Made by a program: the position numbers and the translations under genes
Shown here: positions 26,133 to 33,773 of the stretch, one piece after another
Position numbering within the stretch: position 1 is the first letter of the stretch
Layout: the number at the start of each line of letters is the position of its first letter
From: Planctomycetota bacterium
GTDB lineage: Bacteria; Planctomycetota; B15-G4; SIAN01
Direction: 5' to 3'
Assembly: GCA_009691715.1 (NCBI GenBank)
Contig: SIAN01000033.1
Location: 1-45,809, forward strand
DNA: 45,809 nucleotides
The notes under the pieces: generated by a model
The model's input: the letters and a program-made list of their open reading frames with translations, nothing else
What the model was told of the DNA's origin: nothing
Database searches by the model: none

Positions 26133-28682
26133 TCACCTGAATTGCCTCTCGCTCGGGTCGATCGGAGTCGTGACCGCGCCCACCGGCACGAGGTAGGGCG
26201 CTTCGCCGTCGACCGTCGGCTCGCTCGGGAACCAGAAACAGTGCATGGCAAGGTTCAGTTCGCAGCCATCGAGCTGCGTGATCTTGAAGCCGCGTCGCCC
26301 TTCCGGACCGGTGCGCCGCTCGACCGTGCACTGGAGCGCGAGCGGCTCGTCGCGCACACCCGGCACGACCTCGATCACGCCGGCGACGATCCCATCAATG
26401 GTGCCGAGCAGTCGCCAGAACCAGCGGCCCGGCGTCAGCGCGACGGGCAGCTCGCCACGGCCGGCGGCGTCGAGTTCGATACGGAACAGCTCGAACGCGA
26501 ACGGCGCCCCGCCATCCAGCGGAGCAAGGGTCAATGCGGCTGACGTTGGCAACGACGCGCCGACGAGTGCGACGCTCACTGGCCCGCCGCGTTCGCGCAG
26601 CACGAGGAAGGCGTCCACCGGCACGTAGACCGGCGTGCCGTCGTCGAGCCCCTTGCCGGGACGCCACGCCAACATGCTCCGCCCCCAATCGGGCACTTCG
26701 ACCGCGCCGAATCCGTCGATCACGAAGCCGCTCGCGAGCGCGTCTTGCTCGGCGGAATGCACCTCGCACTCGATCCGCAGCGGCGCCCCCGGCTCCGTCG
26801 CGTCGACGTCGACCAGTCCGGCAACGACTCCGTGCAGCATTGAGTGGAGCGACCAGAGGTAGCGGCCCGGCGTCAGCGATACGGGATCGACTCCGCGGCC
26901 CGCTCGGTCGAGTTGAACGCTCGCGGGAGAATCGAATGGCCCGGGCCGCGGCTCGACCGGCATGAACGTGACGCTCGCATCGGGCGGCGGCAGCGTCGCG
27001 CCACGCAGCACCAACTCGACCTGGCGCAGCGCCGTCGGCGCCGCAAATTGCAGTTCGACCAGCGACTGCGTCGCGGGATCGATCGTGAGGCGCTGCACTC
27101 CGGCGCGCGCACCGCTCGGCGACAGACGGTCGATCGCGAGCGTCGTCGGCCCGTCGAGGAGGAGGCGTCGCTCGAACCGATCTCCCACGACCTCGACGTA
27201 CGTCTCGTCGGCGTCGATCGGAGCGACGCGATCCTCGATCCACAGCGCAATCCGATCGGGCGAAGCGACACCACGCACGCGGAGCGTCACTTCGGTGCCG
27301 CGCCGCGGCGCGAGCTCGCTCGGCCCGATGTCTTGCGCGACGACCTCGACCGCGGCCACCTCGCTCATCCGCTGCCCGTCCCGTTCGGCCCAGAGAAACC
27401 AGCGAGTGGCCGGCGCGGCCTCGAACACGAAGTCGCCGTCGCTCCCGATCGGCAGCGCGCTCCCCTCGCGATGCGCGCTTCCCTCGGCCTCGCGCCGCGC
27501 CACCGCGATCGTGCAAGGCGGATCGCCATCGAAGCGCGCGCCGCGGCAGATCGGAGGCGCGATGCCGGTCACGCGTCGGCGCGGCCGTTCGAGGTCGAGC
27601 TGCAACGTCACCTGCAGCGGATCGGGCCGCGCGACCGCGAGTTCCGCCTTCCAGAGCGGCTCGGTCGCGATGGGGTGACGGTCGAGGCGCACCTCGATGC
27701 TGGCCGCACCACCGTGTCGGGTCGCTGCGTCGCGAGCCGGCGTGGAAGGCGGCAACGTCGCTACCACGGCGCGGCCTTGTGCGTCGGTGCGGACGGCGAC
27801 GGTGTGCTCGCCCTGCAAGTGGCACGGCGTATCACCCCATTTGGTAACCACCGGCACGCCTACCTTCACCAGCAGGTCGAGGCCCGGCAGCGGCTCGCCA
27901 CGCGCAATGTCGACCACCGTCAGTTCGAGCGCGCTGCCCCGGTAAAGCGCGAGGTCCGTCGTCGTCGTGGTTGCACCGATGTCGACGCGGCTGGGCACCG
28001 TCTCATCGCTCGTGACCCACAGGAAGAACGCACCTTCCGGTCGCGGCTCGACCTCGTAGGTCGCGACGAGTGCATCGATGCGCACACCGTGGCGCGGAGG
28101 CGGCCAGCTGACGTTCGTCCCGACGCCGATGGTGAGGCCACGCGGCACGCGCCGCTCGCCCGCGGTGGTGATGGCGCCGGTGAAGCGGCCGTCGGGTGGC
28201 AGCTCGTCGACGATGAGGCGGACCAAGTTCCAACCGGGCGTGTCGCAATCGGAGAGGACGACGCGAGTCGAGGGTCGATGGCCCGCCACCGAGGCGGCGA
28301 TCTGCAGCTCGGCCAGGTCGTGCGGCAGGTCGAGCTCCGTCTGCTCGCCCACGATCGGCCGTTCCAAGTGGCACAGCGGCTCGGTGCGCGGCGTCATCAC
28401 GCCGTGGTTCGAGTGCGAGATCAGCGTCAGCAGCTCTTCGAGGTCGGGCTCTGGCGTGCGCCGCCAGAAGGCGGTCAGCAACCCTTCGCGGCAGGGCGTG
28501 CCGTCAGGCGTGACGACTTCGACAACGATGTGGCGTGGGGCGTGAGACGGTTGCGCGCTATCGGGCGCCGCGGCGCTCGCGTTCTCGACCTTGCCCGAGG
28601 AGACGGCTCGACTCGGCCTCGCGGGATCGCCGGCGGCGGGCGAGCTCGTGGTCGCGGTCGCCGCCGATTCGACCGCCGCCGC
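26133..28682 (-). CDS. Extracytoplasmic beta-domain part of interrupted sigma-sensor protein, locus 1
   Basis: 850 codons in the same frame as the ECF-TM ORF at 28683-29366, separated from it only by a TAG (28685-28683). Between the TAG and the first domain there is no ATG, GTG or TTG; the first start-like codon is a TTG at 28481, inside a beta-strand. After an Ala/Ser/Pro linker of about 50 residues comes a carboxypeptidase-regulatory-like domain (HIVVEVVTPDGTPCREG), then several more Ig/beta-sandwich-like segments, including FFLWVTSDETVPSRVDIG and LELTVVDIARGEPLPGLDLL. The paralogue at 30860-33688 has the same order. It has no signal peptide of its own, so export would depend on fusion to the upstream helix. 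Confidence 0.72.
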   Translation of the reverse strand, partial: AAAVESAATATTSSPAAGDPARPSRAVSSGKVENASAAAPDSAQPSHAPRHIVVEVVTPDGTPCREGLLTAFWRRTPEPDLEELLTLISHSNHGVMTPRTEPLCHLERPIVGEQTELDLPHDLAELQIAASVAGHRPSTRVVLSDCDTPGWNLVRLIVDELPPDGRFTGAITTAGERRVPRGLTIGVGTNVSWPPPRHGVRIDALVATYEVEPRPEGAFFLWVTSDETVPSRVDIGATTTTTDLALYRGSALELTVVDIARGEPLPGLDLLVKVGVPVVTKWGDTPCHLQGEHTVAVRTDAQGRAVVATLPPSTPARDAATRHGGAASIEVRLDRHPIATEPLWKAELAVARPDPLQVTLQLDLERPRRRVTGIAPPICRGARFDGDPPCTIAVARREAEGSAHREGSALPIGSDGDFVFEAAPATRWFLWAERDGQRMSEVAAVEVVAQDIGPSELAPRRGTEVTLRVRGVASPDRIALWIEDRVAPIDADETYVEVVGDRFERRLLLDGPTTLAIDRLSPSGARAGVQRLTIDPATQSLVELQFAAPTALRQVELVLRGATLPPPDASVTFMPVEPRPGPFDSPASVQLDRAGRGVDPVSLTPGRYLWSLHSMLHGVVAGLVDVDATEPGAPLRIECEVHSAEQDALASGFVIDGFGAVEVPDWGRSMLAWRPGKGLDDGTPVYVPVDAFLVLRERGGPVSVALVGASLPTSAALTLAPLDGGAPFAFELFRIELDAAGRGELPVALTPGRWFWRLLGTIDGIVAGVIEVVPGVRDEPLALQCTVERRTGPEGRRGFKITQLDGCELNLAMHCFWFPSEPTVDGEAPYLVPVGAVTTPIDPSERQFR

Positions 28683-29366
28683 CTACTCCGTCGACTCGCC
28701 GTCGCCGCCCGCGCCGCGATCGATCCACCTCCACTGCCACGCCACGCCACCGAGCAGGACCACCGCCGCCGCAACGATCGCCAGCTTCGCCTGCATCGCC
28801 ATCGCGCCAGCTCCCGGGATCGCGAGCAGCGCGCCCGCCCATTGCCTCGTGGACTCGCCGAATTCCCGCGCGATTGCCCGCTCGATCCGCTTGCGCACGA
28901 GCGCTTCGCTCGCGCCGGTCCGCTTGGCGATGTCGCCCGTGGAGAGTTCGTCGAAGTAACGCAGCAGCACCGTCGTCCGGAATGGCTCCTCGAGCGCCAT
29001 CACGGCCTGCACCACTCGCTGTTGGCGCGCGCTCCGCTCGACCACGTCGGGCGGCGACTCGATCTGCGCGCGAGCCGCTTCGGTCGACTCGGCCTGGCGC
29101 GCGGCCAGCCCTTCCCGCTGCGATCGCCGCGAGTCGCTCCGCGCTCGATCAATCGCCAGTCGCCGCGCCACTCGCGTCAGCCACGCGCGCAACCGCGGCC
29201 CGTGCGCCGTCGCATCGGGCGGGTTCTCGAGCGACACTCGCAGCGTCTCCTGCGCCAAGTCATCGGCAGCGCTGGCGTCGCGAACCAAAGCGCGCGCCAA
29301 CCGCTGCACCCATGCGACGTTGGCGAGCAGTTCGGCGGGATCAGCGAAGTTCGGCGGGGGATTCAT
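28683..29366 (-). CDS. ECF sigma factor with C-terminal transmembrane helix, locus 1
   Basis: 227 aa from the ATG at 29366 (no clear ribosome site). Region 2: VAWVQRLARALVRDASAADD and LAQETLRVSLENPP; region 4: ALEEPFRTTVLLRYFDELST and GDIAKRTGASEALVRKRIER. A hydrophobic helix (about 194-212, AKLAIVAAAVVLLGGVAW) follows, with lysine before and WQWRW after it, so the sigma domain should be cytoplasmic and the C-terminus outside. The ORF ends at a TAG 15 residues past the helix, while the frame runs on for 850 codons of beta-domains. As read, the product is a membrane-anchored sigma factor without its sensor. It is divergent from the FG-GAP gene. Confidence 0.83.
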   Translation of the reverse strand: MNPPPNFADPAELLANVAWVQRLARALVRDASAADDLAQETLRVSLENPPDATAHGPRLRAWLTRVARRLAIDRARSDSRRSQREGLAARQAESTEAARAQIESPPDVVERSARQQRVVQAVMALEEPFRTTVLLRYFDELSTGDIAKRTGASEALVRKRIERAIAREFGESTRQWAGALLAIPGAGAMAMQAKLAIVAAAVVLLGGVAWQWRWIDRGAGGDGESTE

Positions 29367-29394
29367 GGAGAGGGAAACGGCACCGACCGTCCCG

Positions 29395-29402
29395 GCGTGA
29401 CA
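29395..29402. promoter_or_regulatory. Shared 8-mer GCGTGACA upstream of sigma locus 1
   Basis: GCGTGACA lies 28 nt before the sigma start codon at 29366 in the 163-bp divergent region. The same 8-mer occurs 29 nt before the start of the paralogous sigma gene at 33688. It could be a common operator or promoter element. An 8-mer can recur by chance in GC-rich DNA. Confidence 0.35.
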
Positions 29403-29529
29403 GCTTCGCTCGCCGCTCCACGCATCCGCCGTTGGGAATCCACGAAGTCGCGTAACGCCCCGCCCTCGCTTCGGGATGAATGCGACTCGCGCTGGCGCTG
29501 TGCCGCGCATTCTCATGGCGGAGCCTCCG

Positions 29530-30843
29530 ATGTCCCGTACGCCCTCCCGCTCGCCTCGTGGTTCGCTGGCGGCCGCGTTGCTCGTCGCTTGGCTCGCCCC
29601 GGGGACTCGCGCACAGAACACCTCGCGCTACGCCGTCGGTCCGCAGGCGAATGACAATTACGGCCACGCGGTCGCCACCCTTTCCGACATCGATGGAGAT
29701 GGCGGTGCCGACTTCGCCGTAGGTGCGCCGAACTACGACTACGGCTCGCTGTATTGGGTCGACTGCGGGCGCGTCTACGTCTGCAACGGTCGCACGGGAT
29801 CCGTGATTCGCACGCACACGGGTGCGTCGGCGGGCGATCTGCTGGGCTCCGCGATCTCGACCGCGCCCGACTGCGATGGCGATGGCAAACGTGACTACGC
29901 GATCGGCGCGCCAGGCTGGTCGAGCAAGCTGGGCCGCGCCTACGTCTACAGCTCGGCGACCGGCAACGAGATCTGGCACTTCGACGGCGGGTCGGGCGCG
30001 CGCAAACTCGGAACATCGCTCGCGATGATCGGCGACGCCAACAGCGACGGTTTCGAGGAGATCGCGATCGGCTGCCCCGAACCGAACCTCGCGACGGGCT
30101 ACGTCTACGTCCGCGATCGCAACAACAACTACGTCTTCACGCTCGCCGGCGCGCAGACCAACGCCCGCTTCGGCTCCGCGATCACCCGCGTCAACGACTT
30201 GAACGGCGACGGCGCCTACGACTTCATCGTCGGCTCGCCGCTCCACGACGAGTGGTTCTGGGGCTCGCTCAAGAACGATGCCGGACGGGTCACGGCGTTC
30301 GACGGCCGCTTCGGCACCGTGCTCACCACCTGGACGACATGGCAGGCAAACGCCCGCTTCGGCACGTCGCTCACCAGCCTGCTCGACACGAACTCCGACA
30401 ACGTGAACGACTTCGCGGTGGGCGCACCGGGTTTTGGGAACAACACCGGCTACGTCTGGACAATCAGTGGCAAGACCTCGCTGCTGCTGCTTCGCATCGA
30501 CTCGAATTTCTCGGACAACGAGTGGTTCGGCCAGGCGCTCTGCAACGCCGGCGATTGGAACCAGGACGGCGAAGGCGACATCGCCATCGGGATCACCGGC
30601 TACACCGGCAGCGGTTGCGGCGCGATCGAAGTTCGCAACGGCAAGACCGGGGCGCTCCTCTACCTGGTCGACGCGCTCTACCACCCGTGGGCCAGCGGCG
30701 AGACGGCGAACCTCTACGGCAGCGCGCTCGCCTCCGGCTTCTTCGACAGCGCTGATTGGTCCTACGACCTGCTGATTGGCGATCCGGGCTTCGTGAAAGG
30801 CAGCTCGCACCTTGGCGCCTATCACCTCATCGAGCGATTCTGA
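29530..30843 (+). CDS. Secreted FG-GAP (integrin-alpha-like) repeat protein
   Basis: 437 aa from the ATG at 29530, which has GGAG 6 nt upstream and opens a signal peptide (SLAAALLVAWLAPGTRAQ); two earlier in-frame ATGs would only lengthen the leader. About six to seven FG-GAP blades follow, each with a calcium-binding-type loop such as DIDGDGGADFAVGAPNY, DCDGDGKRDYAIGAPGW, DANSDGFEEIAIGCP, DLNGDGAYDFIVGSP, DTNSDNVNDFAVGAPGF and DWNQDGEGDIAIG. It is thus a secreted beta-propeller, likely adhesive or structural. It is divergent from sigma locus 1 and convergent, 16 nt apart, with locus 2. Confidence 0.9.
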   Translation: MSRTPSRSPRGSLAAALLVAWLAPGTRAQNTSRYAVGPQANDNYGHAVATLSDIDGDGGADFAVGAPNYDYGSLYWVDCGRVYVCNGRTGSVIRTHTGASAGDLLGSAISTAPDCDGDGKRDYAIGAPGWSSKLGRAYVYSSATGNEIWHFDGGSGARKLGTSLAMIGDANSDGFEEIAIGCPEPNLATGYVYVRDRNNNYVFTLAGAQTNARFGSAITRVNDLNGDGAYDFIVGSPLHDEWFWGSLKNDAGRVTAFDGRFGTVLTTWTTWQANARFGTSLTSLLDTNSDNVNDFAVGAPGFGNNTGYVWTISGKTSLLLLRIDSNFSDNEWFGQALCNAGDWNQDGEGDIAIGITGYTGSGCGAIEVRNGKTGALLYLVDALYHPWASGETANLYGSALASGFFDSADWSYDLLIGDPGFVKGSSHLGAYHLIERF

Positions 30844-30859
30844 GCGAGTGCCGGCGCCG

Positions 30860-32098
30860 TCACTCCTCGCGCAGAGCGATCCGCGCGCCGGTCGGCACCA
30901 GGATCGCCGCGTCACTCACCGGCTTGCCGAGCGCCACCCACTGCAGCACCTTGCGCAGCTCGGCCGGGATCTCGACTCCGGCGATCGACTCGACGGTGAA
31001 GCCGCGGCCGATCTCGACGGCGGCGCGCTCGTCGAGTCGCGCGCGCAACGTGATCGGCACGCCGACGGTCGGTGGCGGGACGTCGGCTACACCGGCGATC
31101 ACTCCGCGCGCGTCGCCGAGCACGAACCAGAGCCAGCGGCCGGGGGCGAGCGCCATCGGCTCGGTACTGCGGCCGTCGATCAACGTCATCGTGGCGCGCT
31201 TCTCCGCGCGCGCGGTGCCGTCGCCATGCACACCGTCGCCATCCACGCCGACGAACGCGAGCAGCGCCGGCGACGGCAGCGCGCCGTGGTCAACCTCGAC
31301 GACGACGTCGCGCGCGCCTTCGCCAGCGAGGTCGAACTCGACTTGCGGCGTGGTCGCGGGATCGACGACACGGCGTTGCTCGTCGCCGCCCTCGGCGCCG
31401 CGCGTGCGCCGCCAGCCGACTCCGATCGTGGTCGCACCCTCCAACACGAGGCGTCGCTCGAAGGTGCCGCCGTGCGATTCGAACACGCTGCCGAGCTTCG
31501 TGACCGCGCCGGGGTCATCCACCGACAAGTCGATCCAGCCGTCGGCCGGACAGCGGTGGACGCGCACCACCACCTCGACGCCGCGCCGCGGCTCGAGCGC
31601 CACCGGACCGACGTCCTCGCCGCGTACTTCGATGCGGGCCACGCTGGAGCAGCGGAACCGTTCGCGCTCGCCCCACAGCAGGTAGGTCGTGTCGGGCGTC
31701 ACGTCGAATGACCAGCTCCCATCCGCGGCCGGCACGATCGGCGCGTCGCGACGTTGCGGCGACTCACCTGCCACCAACTTGGCCCAGAAGAGTTGCACCG
31801 CGGCCTCGTCGTAGGTGCCGCGAGCGCGAAACTCCGCTGGCACCGTGCCGAAGAGGCGGCGCGTCGGGCGCTCGACATCGATGCGCAGCGTCGCGCGCAC
31901 CAGATCGGGGCCAGCTTCATCGAGCACGATGCTCAGCAGCGGATCGCCGAGCGTGAGCATGATCCCATGCTCGAGACCTCGCTGCTTCGGGCTCGGCTCG
32001 AAGTCGACCTGGTGCATCTCGCCGTCACGGCGGAACTCGATCCGCCCTTCCTTCGGCAGCCCACGCAAACGCGCGATCCCGTCGTTGCCGGTTCGCAA
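30860..32098 (-). CDS. C-terminal beta-domain part of interrupted sigma-sensor protein, locus 2
   Basis: 412 codons in the same frame as the ORF at 32123-33688; only a TAG and eight sense codons lie between them. The first start-like codon is a TTG at 32098 with no ribosome site. The sequence HAHYLRTGNDGIARLRGLP aligns without gaps to GEHTVAVRTDAQGRAVVATLP of the paralogue at 26133, and later segments match its C-terminal Ig-like domains (LLWGERERFRC against FLWAERDGQRM; EDVGPVALEPRRGVEV against QDIGPSELAPRRGTEV). It has no signal peptide. It is read as the end of one fusion protein. Confidence 0.72.
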   Translation of the reverse strand: MRTGNDGIARLRGLPKEGRIEFRRDGEMHQVDFEPSPKQRGLEHGIMLTLGDPLLSIVLDEAGPDLVRATLRIDVERPTRRLFGTVPAEFRARGTYDEAAVQLFWAKLVAGESPQRRDAPIVPAADGSWSFDVTPDTTYLLWGERERFRCSSVARIEVRGEDVGPVALEPRRGVEVVVRVHRCPADGWIDLSVDDPGAVTKLGSVFESHGGTFERRLVLEGATTIGVGWRRTRGAEGGDEQRRVVDPATTPQVEFDLAGEGARDVVVEVDHGALPSPALLAFVGVDGDGVHGDGTARAEKRATMTLIDGRSTEPMALAPGRWLWFVLGDARGVIAGVADVPPPTVGVPITLRARLDERAAVEIGRGFTVESIAGVEIPAELRKVLQWVALGKPVSDAAILVPTGARIALREE

Positions 32099-32122
32099 GT
32101 AGTGCGCGTGATCGCGCCAGAC

Positions 32123-33688
32123 CTAGCGGAAGAAACCGCGCTCGGTGATGACGTTCACGGCGGCGTGCAGTTCGACGCCTTGGACAATGCGGCCGGTCGC
32201 GCGGTCGAGGACCGTCAATTCGAGCGTGCGCCCGCTTTCGAGCTCGAGGTCGAGGGTCGTCGCGTCGTCGTCGACTTCGACCAGCAGCGGCACCGTCTCG
32301 TCGCTGGTCACCCAGAGCTTGAAGGCGCCGTCCGGGCGCTGCGCGTAGACGTAGCTCGAATCGGCCGCGTTCTGGCGGAGGTAGGAACCGTCGGGGTACT
32401 CCTCGGTGAAATCCTCGGGAATGACCTCGAAGTCGGTCGGATCGATCAGCAGTCCGCTCGGCGTGCGGCGCTGGCCGTCGACCAAGACGAAACCTCGCAA
32501 CGAAGGCGTCGGGACCGGTTCCCCGACCACCAGCTTCACCGTGCGCCAGCGATGCGGCCGGCCCGCGATCGCGTCGCCTCGCGATGCGTCATCGCGGACG
32601 CCGAAGCTCGCCGAGGCCGGGAGTCCCGGCACCGAAGCGTCGATCCGGATCGAACCGGTGCGCGCCGGGAGTCTCAGCTCCGTGAGCGGGCCGGCGATCT
32701 CGACCGCGAACGCGCGAAGGTACTCCTCACGCGGCGCCATGAAATCGTCGTCATTCGGGACGACGCGCGGCAGCTCGTTCCAGAAGCCGCTGAGGCGCCC
32801 TTCCAGGCACGGCTCGCCGGCCGCGTTGACGACGGCGACCGGGATCACGGTGCCGGCGAAGTCGCCTGCGACCGGGACCGCCGTCTCGACTGCGATCCGA
32901 TCGGCGGCGGGCGGGCGGTTCTCCTCCGCCTCGGTCGGTGACGCGATCACCGGCGCAGTCGCCAGTTCAGCGGTCGCATTGGCAGGTTCGAGCACGCGCT
33001 CCGCGTCTCTCTGCAGCCACTGCCACGTCGCCGTCGCGCCGAGCGCCAGCACGAGACCCGCCGCAATCCCCGCCGTCTTCGCCTTCGCCGCCATCGCGAT
33101 CACTCCCGGTCCCGCGAGCAGCACGCTCGCCCACTGGCGCGTCGGCGCGCCGAATTCGGCATCGAGCTGCTGACGCAATTGCGCGAGACCACGTTCGAGC
33201 CGCTTCCTCACGACCTCTTCGCTCACGGCCATCCGCGCGGCGACCTCGCGGGTCGGAAGCTCGTCGAAGTAGCGGTAGAGCACGGTCGAGCGGTAGGGCT
33301 CGGCGAGGCTCATCACCGCGGCGACGACCCGTTGCTGGCGGGCGCTGCGCAGGACGATCTCGTGCGGCTCGTGCGGCTGACTCTGCGCATCGTGCGGCGC
33401 GCTCGCGGCTTCGCGAATGGCACGACTTCGATCCGCGCGGACGCGATCGACCGCGAGCCGTCGCGCGACTCCGCCGAGCCACGCGCGCAGGCGCGCACCA
33501 CCCTCGACCCGACCGGGCGGCTGCGCGAGGGTGACCCGCCATGTCTCCTGCGCGACATCCTCGGCGGCGGTCGCGTCGCGCACCAACGCTCGGGCCAGTC
33601 GCTGCACCCATGCGACGTGCCCCGCCAATTCGATCGGATCGAACGGCGAGGCGGACGAGGACGCGGCGGGTGGTGGCGGAGGCGTCAT
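32123..33688 (-). CDS. ECF sigma factor fused to TM helix and extracytoplasmic domains, locus 2
   Basis: 521 aa from the ATG at 33688 (weak ribosome site). ECF region 2 (VAWVQRLARALVRDATAAED, VAQETWRVTL) and region 4 (LAEPYRSTVLYRYFDELPTR, EVAARMAVSEEVVRKRLER) are followed by one transmembrane helix (about 205-224, AGIAAGLVLALGATATWQW), a linker of about 60 residues and a carboxypeptidase-regulatory-like domain (VIPVAVVNAAGEPCLEG), then KLWVTSDETVPLLVEVD, almost identical to the paralogue. The ORF ends at a TAG within the next beta-domain, and 412 further codons follow in frame. One chain thus joins a DNA-directed sigma factor to a likely sensor outside the membrane, which would need proteolysis or local promoter contact to act. 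Confidence 0.85.
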   Translation of the reverse strand: MTPPPPPAASSSASPFDPIELAGHVAWVQRLARALVRDATAAEDVAQETWRVTLAQPPGRVEGGARLRAWLGGVARRLAVDRVRADRSRAIREAASAPHDAQSQPHEPHEIVLRSARQQRVVAAVMSLAEPYRSTVLYRYFDELPTREVAARMAVSEEVVRKRLERGLAQLRQQLDAEFGAPTRQWASVLLAGPGVIAMAAKAKTAGIAAGLVLALGATATWQWLQRDAERVLEPANATAELATAPVIASPTEAEENRPPAADRIAVETAVPVAGDFAGTVIPVAVVNAAGEPCLEGRLSGFWNELPRVVPNDDDFMAPREEYLRAFAVEIAGPLTELRLPARTGSIRIDASVPGLPASASFGVRDDASRGDAIAGRPHRWRTVKLVVGEPVPTPSLRGFVLVDGQRRTPSGLLIDPTDFEVIPEDFTEEYPDGSYLRQNAADSSYVYAQRPDGAFKLWVTSDETVPLLVEVDDDATTLDLELESGRTLELTVLDRATGRIVQGVELHAAVNVITERGFFR

Positions 33689-33717
33689 GCGATGGAGTGA
33701 TGGAGCCGAAGGTCGGT

Positions 33718-33725
33718 GCGTGACA
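33718..33725. promoter_or_regulatory. Shared 8-mer GCGTGACA upstream of sigma locus 2
   Basis: Second copy of GCGTGACA, 29 nt before the sigma start at 33688 and 48 nt before the lipoprotein start at 33774, inside an 85-bp divergent region. The near-identical spacing to the locus 1 copy is the reason to list it. Confidence 0.35.
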
Positions 33726-33773
33726 CACCTATCATCCGCGGCCTTCGCAAGAACGGGCGCCGGAGGGTGAGGT

